Notes under the pieces: generated by a model
The model's database searches: none
What the model was told of the DNA's origin: nothing
What the model saw: the letters and a program-made list of their open reading frames with translations, nothing else
Assembly: GCF_008630535.1 (NCBI RefSeq)
Contig: NZ_VWPH01000016.1
Location: 124,001 to 188,000, forward strand
Length of the DNA stretch: 64,000 nucleotides
Reading direction: 5' to 3'
Source of the DNA: Saccharopolyspora hirsuta
GTDB taxonomy: Bacteria; Actinomycetota; Actinomycetes; Mycobacteriales; Pseudonocardiaceae
Shown: positions 51,612 through 61,493 of the stretch, piece after piece
Position numbering within the stretch: the first letter of the stretch is position 1
Layout of the letters: each line of letters begins with the position of its first letter
Made by a program: the position numbers and the translations under genes

Positions 51612-54049
51612 CTCGACCCCCGCAGCGGTACCGCGGAGAGGACGGCGGCCAGCGCCGCTCCGACGCACAGCAGCGCGATGTGCCAGGCGAAACCGGGCGG
51701 GCTCCAGGAGAGCGCGAGCACGCCGTTCGAGGAGCTCGGGAGGCTCACCCGGAGCAGCCCGGCCTCGGTCGCTCCGACCGGCACGGGACGGCCGTCCACC
51801 TCGGCCCGGTAGCCGGGCCAGGCGAGGCGCGCGAACACGAGCTCGGACCGCTCCCCCGCATCAGCGAAGCGCACGGTCTCCTGAACCTGCCCGTGCTGCA
51901 CGTCGTCGAGCACCCGCACACCGCGCGCCGCCCCCAACCGGCCCTCCGGCCAGGCGATGGGCGCTTCCCTGCTGAGCACGACGACTTCCGGGTCCCGCCG
52001 TGCGATGCGCCAGCCTTCAGGAGCCGCCGACACCTCGCGCAGCCGACGCTGCACCACGACGTGTTCGGCGCGGAGCTGATCGGCCAGCCCGTCTGGTTTC
52101 CACAAGCGGTCGTAGGCGTGCGGACAGGTGGCGCCGAAATAGTTCAGGCAGAGCTCGGTGTGCAGGGCGTCGTACCCGATTCCGGTGTAGGATACCAGAT
52201 TCGCCATCCCCGCCGCCGCTGGCATGTTGCCGAACAGCAGCCGCGACCACGCCTGCCGCGAGGCGATCTGCTCGGGCGGGATCAAGCCGCGGTCGGCGAT
52301 CTGCACGACGGTTCCGGTGTTGAGCGGGGCGAAACGCGCGCGCAACTCCCCCACGTCCGTAGGGAAGTTGTAGGCCGCAATGTCGCGGTTGACCGGGAAC
52401 CACAGCACCTGCAACGCCAATACGCAGGCCGTACCCAGGTGCAGCACCGCAGCGAGCATCCGCGTGCGCAACACCAGCAGGACCAGAACGCCGACCACGA
52501 GCAGCGAAACCAGGTGCTTGGGCGCTTGCGCGGGCCACGCGGCGACCGCCAGGTACCCGGCCACCAGCATCGAACCGGCCGAACACGCCAACCTCACCTT
52601 GAACCGGTCGGTGCGCAGGCCACCGGACAGCGCGACGGCGAGCAGGACGGCGACGGCCAGGTGCAGCACCACGACGTTGCGCAGCGGCCAGCGGAACAGC
52701 CACAGGTTCGACGGCCCCAGGCAGAGCAGGAAGTAGCAGCCCGCCAGCACCACCGCGCAGCTGCGCCACCGGACGGCGCGCCAGTCCAGCCAGGCCAGCA
52801 GCGGAACCGCGAACCAGGCGAAGTAGGTCCCGGGCACCGACATCCGGAACGTGCCGAACGTGGGGATCTGCGGGAGGAACGACGGCAGGCTGGCGTTCAG
52901 GAGATCGCCGATGCCGGGCACCAGCTGGCCGATGTTGAAGAACGCGTACCCGGACCGCCACCCCACCTCCGATGCCGACAGCACCGGGCCGTAGACCAGC
53001 GGCAGCACAGCGGCCACCGCGACACCCAGCAGCACCAACCGCACCCGGCTCCGGCCGCCCTCGACCAGCAACCCGACGAACACCAGGCACAAGGCCAGCA
53101 CGCTGTAGGGATCACCGGCCGAGACGCACAGGAAGCACAGCAGCCAGGCCACGAACGCCGGAACGCGGTCGGTGCCGCGCAACGCCCACCAGGCCCACGG
53201 CACCCAGGCCAACCCCATGAGCCCGCCAGCCCACGAACCGGCCTGAAAGTACAGCACGAATCCGGAGACCGGCAGCGCCGCACCGAGCGCCGAGGCGATG
53301 CCGCGGGTCGCGCCGTAGCTGCGGCACAGCAGGAACGTGCCGACACCGAGGATCACCAGGAACTGCGTCTTCACCACCGCCGCGGCGATCGCGAGGTCGC
53401 CGATCCACACCACCAGCAGGAAGTCCAGCAGGTGCACCGGGTTCCAGATCCCGAACAGCGCCTCGGCGGCCAGGTTCCCGCCCATCCACGAGTCCAGGTC
53501 CAGCGCCAGCGGCCAGTCCCCGGCCAGCAGCCGCTCCCCCAACCGGTGCCACATCGGCAGGAACTGCGCCGCGCTGTCGTCCCAGAAGTAGAACGACGGG
53601 TTCACCAGCAACGGGATCTGGCCCAACACCGCGACGACCGCGGCAACACCGGCCGCGACCGGCCAATCACCGCGGGGCGCCCCGCGCTGCGAGGTCAGCA
53701 CCGCGCGGCTCGCGACGAACGTCGCGGGCAGCACGGCAGCACCCCCGACGAACGGCGCCAGCACCGGGTCCACCCCGACCGCGACCGCACCGGCCACCGC
53801 CGCCGTGCTCAGCCCGATCAGCGCCAGGTTCGCCAGCGGGAACAGCAGCAAGGTGCGGGCCTTGACCGGAACGCCGAAGGTGAACCGGCAGTTGAGCAGG
53901 TAGGAGCACAGCGTGGCCACCGCGGTCGCGACCACGTGCGCCAGCAGGTACGGCAGCAGCGCGAACAGGCCGAAGTAGACCGCGCAGTGCACGGTCGTGT
54001 TCGCCCCGCCGACCAGGGCGAACCGCCCGAGCTGCGCCCCGCGCCGCAT
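51608..54049 (-). CDS. GtrA/GtcA-YfhO fusion: flippase-like domain plus GT-C glycosyltransferase
   Basis: 813 aa; ATG overlaps the GT2 stop. Residues about 1-125 form a GtrA/GtcA domain of four helices (LGRFALVGGANTTVHCAVYFG, NCRFTFG), thought to flip undecaprenyl-phosphate sugars. From about 145 a long YfhO-type membrane protein follows (FWDDSAAQFLPMWHRLG with the acidic catalytic pair, then about 11 helices and a soluble C-terminal domain). In Bacillus, CsbB, GtcA and YfhO are three proteins that add GlcNAc to teichoic acid; here the last two are fused. Confidence 0.82.
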   Translation of the reverse strand: MRRGAQLGRFALVGGANTTVHCAVYFGLFALLPYLLAHVVATAVATLCSYLLNCRFTFGVPVKARTLLLFPLANLALIGLSTAAVAGAVAVGVDPVLAPFVGGAAVLPATFVASRAVLTSQRGAPRGDWPVAAGVAAVVAVLGQIPLLVNPSFYFWDDSAAQFLPMWHRLGERLLAGDWPLALDLDSWMGGNLAAEALFGIWNPVHLLDFLLVVWIGDLAIAAAVVKTQFLVILGVGTFLLCRSYGATRGIASALGAALPVSGFVLYFQAGSWAGGLMGLAWVPWAWWALRGTDRVPAFVAWLLCFLCVSAGDPYSVLALCLVFVGLLVEGGRSRVRLVLLGVAVAAVLPLVYGPVLSASEVGWRSGYAFFNIGQLVPGIGDLLNASLPSFLPQIPTFGTFRMSVPGTYFAWFAVPLLAWLDWRAVRWRSCAVVLAGCYFLLCLGPSNLWLFRWPLRNVVVLHLAVAVLLAVALSGGLRTDRFKVRLACSAGSMLVAGYLAVAAWPAQAPKHLVSLLVVGVLVLLVLRTRMLAAVLHLGTACVLALQVLWFPVNRDIAAYNFPTDVGELRARFAPLNTGTVVQIADRGLIPPEQIASRQAWSRLLFGNMPAAAGMANLVSYTGIGYDALHTELCLNYFGATCPHAYDRLWKPDGLADQLRAEHVVVQRRLREVSAAPEGWRIARRDPEVVVLSREAPIAWPEGRLGAARGVRVLDDVQHGQVQETVRFADAGERSELVFARLAWPGYRAEVDGRPVPVGATEAGLLRVSLPSSSNGVLALSWSPPGFAWHIALLCVGAALAAVLSAVPLRGSR

Positions 54050-55032
54050 CACGACACCAGCTCGGCGGGCCACAACCGGCGCGCCGCGACGTCCGCGCCC
54101 AGCTCCGGGCTGAGCTCCTTGACCAGGTAGTGCGGTCGGCGCTTGGCCTCGAAGTAGCTCCGCCCCAGGTACTCCCCGAGCACCCCGAGGAAGCACAGCT
54201 GCAGACCGCCCATCCCGGCCAACCCGACCAGCAGCACCGCACCGGCCGACGGCCACGAACCGTCCACAATGGCCTGCCACGCCGAGCGGACCGCCCACGC
54301 GCCCGCCGCCGACACCACCAGCGCACCCAGGTAGATCGAGGACCGCAGCGGTTTGGCGTTGAACGAGGTCAGCCCGTCGATCCCGTGATCGACCAGCGCG
54401 CCGAACGTCCACTTCGAACGACCGGACCGCCGCGGCACGTCGCGGAAGGAGACGTAGGCGGTGCCGAAACCGATCCAGGCGAACAGCCCCTTGGAGAACC
54501 GGTGGTGCTCCGGCAGCGCCAGCACCGCGTCCACCGCACGCCGCGACAGCACCCGAAAATCCCCCGCACCGTCCGGGATCCGGACCCCGGTGAACCGGCG
54601 GGCCGCGCGGTAGTAGGCCCGGGCCGGGAGCGACCGCCAGCGCCGCTCCCCGCTCCTGGTGCGGCGCGCGACGACCTGGTCGTAACCGGAGTCCAGCAGC
54701 GGCACCATCCGGCGCAGCAGCTCCGGCGGGTGCTGCAGGTCGGCGTCCAGCAGCGCCACGCGGTCGCCGCGCGCGTGCCGCAGCCCGCAGAGCATCGCCG
54801 GTTCCTTCCCGAAGTTGCGGCTCAGCGACACGTAGCGGAAGCGCGGGTTGGCCGCCGCCAACCGGCGGGCCTCGCGCAGCGTCCGGTCGGTGCTGCCGTC
54901 GTCGACCAGGATCACCTCGTAATCCCGGACGTGCTCGGACAGCGCTGCGACCAGCGCGTCGTGGAACCGTTGCAGTCCGCGCTCCTCGTTGAAGCACGGC
55001 ACCACCAGCGACAGGTACATGGCAGGTCTCAT
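54049..55032 (-). CDS. Polyprenyl-phosphate glycosyltransferase, GT2 (CsbB/GtrB-like)
   Basis: 327 aa from the ATG at 55032; the ATG at 55020 (MYLSLVVPCFNEE) is equally possible. GT2 catalytic domain with VVPCFNEE, VDDGSTD and DADLQHPPE, then two membrane helices near the C-terminus (YLGALVVSAAGAW; VLLVGLAGMGGLQLCFLG), as in dolichol/undecaprenyl-phosphate sugar synthases. It should load a sugar on undecaprenyl phosphate for the fused flippase/transferase encoded next. Confidence 0.88.
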   Translation of the reverse strand: MRPAMYLSLVVPCFNEERGLQRFHDALVAALSEHVRDYEVILVDDGSTDRTLREARRLAAANPRFRYVSLSRNFGKEPAMLCGLRHARGDRVALLDADLQHPPELLRRMVPLLDSGYDQVVARRTRSGERRWRSLPARAYYRAARRFTGVRIPDGAGDFRVLSRRAVDAVLALPEHHRFSKGLFAWIGFGTAYVSFRDVPRRSGRSKWTFGALVDHGIDGLTSFNAKPLRSSIYLGALVVSAAGAWAVRSAWQAIVDGSWPSAGAVLLVGLAGMGGLQLCFLGVLGEYLGRSYFEAKRRPHYLVKELSPELGADVAARRLWPAELVS

Positions 55033-55208
55033 CCGTCTCGGCGGCCCCGGCTGATGAGCCGAAGCCGCTGCGGTCCTTGAAGATTCGCCTCGAAGGTAGG
55101 TTCGACGCCGACCCGCACCCCCGCCCGACACACCGGCGGATAATCCGTCCGCGTGGCAGATCGAAGCCTGCTCGCACCGCGGCGCACCGCGAATGGCAGG
55201 CTGGATCC

Positions 55209-57287
55209 ATGTCGTCCGCGTCATTCCCCCGCCGCAGCGCCCGAACGCAGGGCTTCACCCTGGGCGCTCCCCGGAACTTCACCGCCACCGCCGACGGTGC
55301 GGCGGTGCTCTTCCTGCGCTCGGCCTCCGGCACCGATCCCCGGAACTCCCTGTGGGCGCTGGACACCGCGACCGGCCAGGAGCGCGTGTTGGCCGACCCG
55401 ACGGCGCTGCTGGACAGCGACGAGGTGTCCCCCGAGGAGCAGGCCCGCCGCGAGCGCGCGCGGGAACGCGCCGGGGGAATCACCGGCTACGCCGCGGACC
55501 GCGCCGGCAGCTCGGTTGTCTTCATGCTGTCCGGTCGGCTCTTCCACACCGCAGTCGCGACCGGCGAGACCCGCGAGCTCCCGGTGCAGCGCCCCGTCGC
55601 CGACCCGCGGCTGGACCCGGACGGCCGCCGGGTGTCCTACGTGTCCGGCCGCGCACTGCGTGTGATCGAAGTGGACGGTTCCGGCGACCGGGCGCTGGCC
55701 GCGCCCGACGGCCCGAACATCACCTGGGGCGCGGCGGAGTTCATCGCCGCCGAGGAGATGAGCCGCTTCCAGGGCTACTGGTGGGCGCCGGACGGCTCGC
55801 GGCTGCTGGCGGCCCGGGTGGACGAGTCCCCGGTGCAGAACTGGTACCTCGGCGACCCGAACGACCCGGGACGCGTCCCGACCCCGGTGCGCTACCCCGC
55901 GGCCGGGACGGCCAACGCCGAGGTCACCCTCGCGCTGGTCGACCTCGACGGCAACCGCGTCCCGGTGGACTGGGACCGGCAGGCGTTCCCGTACCTCGTC
56001 ACCGCGCACTGGTCGCGGCACGGCCGCCCGCTGATCGCCGTGCAGACCCGCGACCAGCGCACCCAGCTGGTCCTCGCCGTGGACCCGGACACCGGGCGCA
56101 CCACCGAGGTGCACCGCGACACCGATCCGCACTGGGTGGAGATCAAGCCCGGCTGGCCCGCCTGGACCCCGGACGGCCGCCTGGTGCGCATCAGCGCCGA
56201 GGACGGCGCGTACCGGCTCGTCGTCGGCGACCGGCCGTGGACCTCGGCTCCGCTGCAGGTCCGCAGCGTCCTGGACATCGGCGAGGACGACGTCCTGATC
56301 TCCGGTTCGGAGCAGGACCCGACGCAGGTGCACCTCTACCGCGCCACCGAAACCGGCGTCGAGCGCCTGACCACCGCGCCCGGCGTGCACACCGGTACCC
56401 GCGGCGGCGACGTGCTGGTGGTCGCCAGCGCGACCTTGGACGAGCCGAGGACCCGCGTCTTGGTGCGGCGGGACGGCCGGGAGGTCGCCGAGATCGCCAG
56501 CCGCGCCGAGGACCACGGCATGGACCTCAACGTCGAGCTGCTGCGCCTCGGCGACCGCGACCTGTACAGCGCCCTGCTGCTGCCCAGCGGCTACCAGCCG
56601 TCGGACGGTCCGCTGCCGGTGCTGCTGGACCCCTACGGCGGCCCGCACTCGCAGCGGGTGCTGTCCCGCCAGCAGGGCTTCCTGACCTCGCAGTGGTTCG
56701 CCGACCAGGGCTTCGCGGTGCTGGTCACCGACGGCCGCGGGATGGCCGGGCGCGGCCCGGACTGGGACCGAGCCATCGCCGGGGACCTGGCCAACCCGCC
56801 GCTGCAGGACCAGGTCGACGCGCTGCACGCCGCAGCGGCGCAGCACCCGGAGCTGGACCTCGACCGCGTGGCGATCCGCGGCTGGTCCTTCGGCGGCTAC
56901 CTCGCCGCGCTGGCGGTGCTGCGCCGCCCGGACGTCTTCCACGCCGCAGTGGTCGGTGCCGGAGTGGTGGACTGGCGCCTGTACGACACCCACTACACCG
57001 AGCGCTACCTCGGCGACCCGAACGAAGCGCCCGAGGTCTACGAGGCGAACTCGCTGCTGGCCGACGCCGCGAAGCTGGACCGCCCGATGCTGATCGTGCA
57101 CGGAACGGTGGACGACAACGTGGTCCTGGCGCACGCCCTCCGCCTGTCGGCGGCGCTGACGGCAGCGGCGCGACCGCACACGGTCCTGCCGCTGCCGGGC
57201 GTCAGCCACATGCCCACCGACGAGACGACCAGCGAGAACCTCCTGCTCCTGCAGGTCGACTTCCTCCGCAAGGCCCTGGCCGACTAG
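55209..57287 (+). CDS. S9 family peptidase, dipeptidyl-peptidase IV-like
   Basis: 692 aa, no signal peptide, so cytoplasmic. N-terminal eight-bladed propeller (about 30-440), with AEFIAAEEMSRFQGYWW carrying the paired Glu of DPP IV that bind the peptide N-terminus, then an alpha/beta-hydrolase domain with GWSFGGY (Ser560), Asp in HGTVDDNV and His in GVSHMP. Likely removes N-terminal dipeptides, often after proline. Convergent with the aldo/keto reductase (4-base gap). Confidence 0.9.
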   Translation: MSSASFPRRSARTQGFTLGAPRNFTATADGAAVLFLRSASGTDPRNSLWALDTATGQERVLADPTALLDSDEVSPEEQARRERARERAGGITGYAADRAGSSVVFMLSGRLFHTAVATGETRELPVQRPVADPRLDPDGRRVSYVSGRALRVIEVDGSGDRALAAPDGPNITWGAAEFIAAEEMSRFQGYWWAPDGSRLLAARVDESPVQNWYLGDPNDPGRVPTPVRYPAAGTANAEVTLALVDLDGNRVPVDWDRQAFPYLVTAHWSRHGRPLIAVQTRDQRTQLVLAVDPDTGRTTEVHRDTDPHWVEIKPGWPAWTPDGRLVRISAEDGAYRLVVGDRPWTSAPLQVRSVLDIGEDDVLISGSEQDPTQVHLYRATETGVERLTTAPGVHTGTRGGDVLVVASATLDEPRTRVLVRRDGREVAEIASRAEDHGMDLNVELLRLGDRDLYSALLLPSGYQPSDGPLPVLLDPYGGPHSQRVLSRQQGFLTSQWFADQGFAVLVTDGRGMAGRGPDWDRAIAGDLANPPLQDQVDALHAAAAQHPELDLDRVAIRGWSFGGYLAALAVLRRPDVFHAAVVGAGVVDWRLYDTHYTERYLGDPNEAPEVYEANSLLADAAKLDRPMLIVHGTVDDNVVLAHALRLSAALTAAARPHTVLPLPGVSHMPTDETTSENLLLLQVDFLRKALAD

Positions 57288-57291
57288 CGGC

Positions 57292-58125
57292 TCAGAGGAT
57301 CTCCAGCGGGACGGGGTGCTCCGGCGCCGGGAAGGCCGCGTCGAGCTCGGCGAGGTCCTCGGCGGTCAGCTCGATGTCCAGCGCCGCGCGGTTCTGGTCG
57401 ACGTGCTCCGGGGTGGCCGCCTTCGGGATCGCGCACACCCCGTCCTGCGCCAGCACCCAGGCGATCGCGATCTGCGCCGGGCTCGCCGCGTGGCGCTCGG
57501 CGACCCGGCGCAATGCCGGTTCGCCGAGCAGGCGGCCCTGCTCGATCGGCGAGTACGCCATCACCGGCAGCTCCTGCTCCCGGCACCACGGCAGCAGGTC
57601 GACCTCGATCCCGCGCCGGGTCAGGTTGTAGAGCACCTGGTTGGTCGCCGACTGCCGACCGAGGTCGCTGGCGAACAGCTCGTCCACGTCCTCCGGGTCG
57701 AAGTTGCTCACCCCGAAGCGCTTGATCTTGCCGTCGGACCGCAGCTGCTCGAACGCCTCCAGCGTCTCGGCCAGCGGCGTGCTCCCGCGCCAGTGCAGCA
57801 GGTACAGGTCCAGGTGGTCGGTGCCGAGGCGGCGCAGGCTGCGCTCGCAGGCCTCGACCGCGCCGCGACGGCTCGCGTTGTGCGGGTAGACCTTGCTGAC
57901 CAGGAACACCTCGTCCCGGCGCCCGGCGATGGCGGCGCCGACGACCTCCTCTGCCCCGCCGCTGCCGTACATCTCGGCGGTGTCGATCAGCCCGACGCCC
58001 AAGTCCAACCCGCGGCGCAGCGCGGCCACCTCGGCCGCTCGCTGCCCGCGCCGCTCCCCCATGCCCCAGGTGCCCTGCCCCAGCACCGGCAGTTCTCCGC
58101 CACCGGGCAGTTGGATGCCACGCAT
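57292..58125 (-). CDS. Aldo/keto reductase
   Basis: 277 aa. The ATG at 58125 gives MRGIQLPGGGELPVLGQGTWGMG; an upstream start would add 17 residues. Catalytic tetrad in context: Asp and Tyr of DTAEMYGSG, Lys of LVSKVYPHN, His of YLLHWRG; FGVSNFDPED and IPKAATPEHVDQN bind NADPH. It reduces aldehydes or ketones; substrate unknown. Confidence 0.9.
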   Translation of the reverse strand: MRGIQLPGGGELPVLGQGTWGMGERRGQRAAEVAALRRGLDLGVGLIDTAEMYGSGGAEEVVGAAIAGRRDEVFLVSKVYPHNASRRGAVEACERSLRRLGTDHLDLYLLHWRGSTPLAETLEAFEQLRSDGKIKRFGVSNFDPEDVDELFASDLGRQSATNQVLYNLTRRGIEVDLLPWCREQELPVMAYSPIEQGRLLGEPALRRVAERHAASPAQIAIAWVLAQDGVCAIPKAATPEHVDQNRAALDIELTAEDLAELDAAFPAPEHPVPLEIL

Positions 58126-58181
58126 GCACGCTCCCAAGATCGCTGATTCCATCGCTGCCGGGCGTGCGGCCAGCATACGGT

Positions 58182-59294
58182 TCAGCGCTGGTGGGGCTGG
58201 ACGGGCTGGTTGGGCAGGGCGGGCTGCTTGGGCAGGACGGCCGTCAGCTGGAAGCCGCCGTCCTCGGACGGCCCGGCGTCGAGCTGCCCGCCCGCCATCC
58301 GCACCCGCTCCGAGAGCCCGGCCAGTCCGGAACCGCCACCGCCCACGTCGACGGTCCCGCCGCGCGGCGCGCCGTTGGTGACGACGATGTGCAGCGCACC
58401 CGCCCTGCTCGCCAGGTCCACCTTGATCACCGCGCCGGGCGCGTGCTTGGAGGCGTTGGTCAGGGCTTCCTGGACCACGCGGTAGGCGGCCCGCTCCACC
58501 GCCGGTGGCACGTCCGGGTCGCCGAGTTCGCTGGACAGCTCCACGTCCACCCCGGCCGCGCGGGCCTGACCGACCAGCTCCGGGATGGTGTCCAGCCCGG
58601 TCCGGCCGGTGCTGCCCAGCCCGAGCGTCGCGCGCATCTCGTCCAAGGCCTGCTTGGCCAACCCGCGCAGCCGACCTGCCGTCTCCACCGCCTCGGGATC
58701 GGTGGTGGTGGCGCCGAGCGCGGCCGATTCCACCGCGATCAAGGTGACGTGGTGGCCGACGGCGTCGTGGATCTCCCGCGCGATCCGCGCCCGCTCATCG
58801 GCCCGCGCGGTCTCCGCCTTCGCCTCCAGCTCCGCCGCGGTGGCCGCTTCCAACCGGCGCAGGCTCTCCGCCAGCTGCTGCCGCAACGACACCAGCGCTC
58901 CCAGCGCGACCGGTGCACCGGCGGCCAGCACCACGTACGCCAAGGTCAGCAGGATCGCGCCGACCGGCAGCGACTGCAGGATCAGCACCGGGGCGACGGC
59001 GACCGCAGCGGCCAGCCCGCCCCAGGCGACCAACGACCGGGCCTGCGGCTGAGCCCGGCCGAGCGCGAACAGCGCCACGAGCGTCGCGGGCCAGCCGAGA
59101 CCACCGGCCAGCGCGGGCATGCACAGCAGCACCGTGGTGCGCGGCCACCGCCGCCGCAGCGGCAGCAGGAATGCCGTGATCAGCCCGGACGCCGTGGCGT
59201 AGCTGAACGGGTCCGGGGCGGCCAGCACCGCGGCCGCCGGGATCGCGACGACCAGCGCTTCAACTGCGAGGGTGCGCCACCGCACGGCGCTCAC
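58182..59294 (-). CDS. Sensor histidine kinase, NarL-type (HisKA_3)
   Basis: 370 aa from a GTG that overlaps the regulator stop. Five or six N-terminal membrane helices without a large extracellular domain, then a dimerisation domain with REIHDAVGHHVTLIA (phosphorylated His) and an ATPase domain with VVQEALTNASKHAPG and GGSGLAGLSERV. The C-terminus is Pro/Gln-rich. Pairs with the response regulator encoded just upstream. The stimulus probably acts in the membrane. Confidence 0.9.
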   Translation of the reverse strand: MSAVRWRTLAVEALVVAIPAAAVLAAPDPFSYATASGLITAFLLPLRRRWPRTTVLLCMPALAGGLGWPATLVALFALGRAQPQARSLVAWGGLAAAVAVAPVLILQSLPVGAILLTLAYVVLAAGAPVALGALVSLRQQLAESLRRLEAATAAELEAKAETARADERARIAREIHDAVGHHVTLIAVESAALGATTTDPEAVETAGRLRGLAKQALDEMRATLGLGSTGRTGLDTIPELVGQARAAGVDVELSSELGDPDVPPAVERAAYRVVQEALTNASKHAPGAVIKVDLASRAGALHIVVTNGAPRGGTVDVGGGGSGLAGLSERVRMAGGQLDAGPSEDGGFQLTAVLPKQPALPNQPVQPHQR

Positions 59295-59968
59295 CAGCGG
59301 TCGCCCACGCCCGCGACGCGCTGCGCGATCAACGCGGCCTGCACGCGGTTCTGCGCGCCCAGCTTGCTCAGCACGGTCGAGACGTAGCTCTTCACCGTCG
59401 CCTCGGTCAACCCGAGCCGCATCCCGATGTCGGCGTTGGAGCGACCGTCGGCCAGCAGCTCCAGCACCTGCCGCTCCCGGGCGGACAGGCCCCGCACCAG
59501 CTGCACCTCGTGCGCGTTGTCGGTCGCGCCGCGGAACCGGGGCAGCAGCCGCGCGGTGATCCGCGGGTCCAGCACCGCACCACCGGCCGCCAGGTCGTGC
59601 ACCGCCCGGACCAGCACCGCCGGGTCGGCGTCCTTGAGCAGGAACCCGTTCGCGCCGTGGCGCAGCGCCTCGGACACGTAGTCGTCCAGGTCGAACGTGG
59701 TCAGCACCGCCGCCGCGGGCGGGTCCGGCAGCACCATCAGCTCCCGCAGCGCGGACAGGCCGTCCTTGCCGGGCATCTGCACGTCGATCAGGGCGACGTC
59801 CACCCGGTGGGCGCGGACCGCGGTGAGCAGCTCGTGCCCGTCGCCCGCCTCGGCGACCACTCGGATCGTGCCGCTGGTCTCCAGCAGCAGTCGCAGGCCC
59901 CGCCGCAGCATGGCCTCGTCGTCGGCCAGCACCACCCGGATCGGCTCCCCGCCGTCCTCCGCCTGCAC
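59291..59968 (-). CDS. Response regulator, NarL/FixJ type
   Basis: 225 aa from a GTG. Receiver domain with acidic LADDEAMLRRG and the phospho-acceptor Asp in VALIDVQMPG, then a LuxR-type HTH (SARERQVLELLADGRSNADIGMRLGLTEATVKSYVS region). Transcribed ahead of the kinase, overlapping by 4 bases. Targets unknown; autoregulation is likely. Confidence 0.92.
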   Translation of the reverse strand: MQAEDGGEPIRVVLADDEAMLRRGLRLLLETSGTIRVVAEAGDGHELLTAVRAHRVDVALIDVQMPGKDGLSALRELMVLPDPPAAAVLTTFDLDDYVSEALRHGANGFLLKDADPAVLVRAVHDLAAGGAVLDPRITARLLPRFRGATDNAHEVQLVRGLSARERQVLELLADGRSNADIGMRLGLTEATVKSYVSTVLSKLGAQNRVQAALIAQRVAGVGDRW

Positions 59969-60059
59969 CTCTCGGTCACCTCCCCTGCTCCGAAAGGATT
60001 GCTCGCAGACTAGCGGGGTGGTGCGAACGCAGCGCGCACACCACCCGAGCGGAAAGTGA

Positions 60060-61493
60060 TCAGCGACGCCCGCCCTTGGCCGCCTTGCGCTCGCGCACCC
60101 GCACCGAGATCCGCACCGGGCTGCCGACGAACCCGAAGGTCTCCCGGAGCTTGCGCTCCAGGAAGCGCCGGTACCCGGCCTCCAGGAAGCCGGTGGTGAA
60201 CAGCACGAACGTCGGCGGCCGGGTCTGCGCCTGGGTGGCGAACAGGATCTTCGGCTGACGGCCGCCGCGCACCGGCGGCGGGTTGGCCGCGACCAGCTCG
60301 GACAGCCAGCCGTTCAACCGGCCGGTGGGCACGCGGGTGTCCCACGAGTCCAGCGCGGTGCGCAGCGTCGGGGCCAGCTTGGCCACCGCGCGCCCGGTCT
60401 TCGCCGAGACGTTGACCCGCTCGGCCCACCGCACCCGCACCAGCTCGCGGTCGATCTCCTTCTCCAGCTGGCGGCGGCGGTCGTCGTCGACCAGGTCCCA
60501 CTTGTTGTAGGCGATCACCAGCGCCCGACCGGCCTCCACCACCATGGTGATCACCCGCAGGTCCTGCTCGCTGAGCGGCTCGGACCCGTCGATCAGCACG
60601 ATGGCGACCTCGGCCGCCTCGATGGCGGCCTTGGTGCGCAGCGAGGCGTAGTACTCGGTGCCGCTGGCGGTCTTGACCCGCTTGCGCAGGCCCGCGGTGT
60701 CGACGAACCGCCACACCTCGCCGTCCAGCTCGACCAGCGAGTCCACCGGGTCGACCGTGGTGCCCGCGACGTCGTGCACCACCGACCGCTCTTCCCCGGT
60801 CAGCTTGTTGAGCAGGCTCGACTTGCCCACGTTCGGCTTGCCGACCAGCGCGACCCGCCGGGGCCCGCCGGACGCGCCGAACACCTCGCGCGGGGTTTCC
60901 GGGAACGCCGCCAGCACGGCGTCCAGCAGGTCGCCGGAGCCGCGGCCGTGCAGCGCGCTGATCGGCATCGGCTCGCCCAGGCCCAGCGACCACAGCGAGT
61001 GCACGTCGGCGTCACCGCGCTGGTCGTCGACCTTGTTGGCGGCCAGCAGCACCGGGCGCTTGGAGCGGCGCAGCACCCGCGCCACGGCCTCCTCGGTCTC
61101 GGTGGCACCCACCCGCGCGTCGACCACCAGCAGCACCGCGTCCGCGGTGTGCATGGCCAGCTCCGCCTGCGCGGCCACCGACGCCATCAGGCCCTTCGCG
61201 TCGGGCTCCCAGCCGCCGGTGTCCACCACGGTGAACCGGCGGCCGTTCCACAGCGCGTCGTAGGCCACCCGGTCCCTGGTCACGCCGGGGGTGTCCTGCA
61301 CGACGGCCTCGCGACGGCCCAGCAACCGGTTGACCAGCGTCGACTTGCCCACGTTGGGGCGGCCGACCACGGCCAGCACCGGCTGCGGCACCGGCGGCGC
61401 GGCGTCCTCGGGCGCGGAGACCTCGTCGAACTCGGCCCACTCGGCCTCGTCGGACCACGTGCCGTCCAGGCCTTCCAGCGACTCCTCGGTCAC
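60060..61493 (-). CDS. der: Ribosome-assembly GTPase Der (EngA)
   Basis: 477 aa from a GTG that overlaps the plsC stop. Two tandem GTPase domains: first with GRPNVGKSTLVN, DTGGWE and NKVD, second with GKPNVGKSSLLN, DTAG and NKWD, then a C-terminal KH-like domain (FVLFTTGFLEAGYRRFLE). Required for 50S maturation. A 45-residue acidic N-terminal extension is typical of actinobacterial Der. Follows cmk and plsC, the usual actinobacterial order. Confidence 0.97.
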   Translation of the reverse strand: MTEESLEGLDGTWSDEAEWAEFDEVSAPEDAAPPVPQPVLAVVGRPNVGKSTLVNRLLGRREAVVQDTPGVTRDRVAYDALWNGRRFTVVDTGGWEPDAKGLMASVAAQAELAMHTADAVLLVVDARVGATETEEAVARVLRRSKRPVLLAANKVDDQRGDADVHSLWSLGLGEPMPISALHGRGSGDLLDAVLAAFPETPREVFGASGGPRRVALVGKPNVGKSSLLNKLTGEERSVVHDVAGTTVDPVDSLVELDGEVWRFVDTAGLRKRVKTASGTEYYASLRTKAAIEAAEVAIVLIDGSEPLSEQDLRVITMVVEAGRALVIAYNKWDLVDDDRRRQLEKEIDRELVRVRWAERVNVSAKTGRAVAKLAPTLRTALDSWDTRVPTGRLNGWLSELVAANPPPVRGGRQPKILFATQAQTRPPTFVLFTTGFLEAGYRRFLERKLRETFGFVGSPVRISVRVRERKAAKGGRR

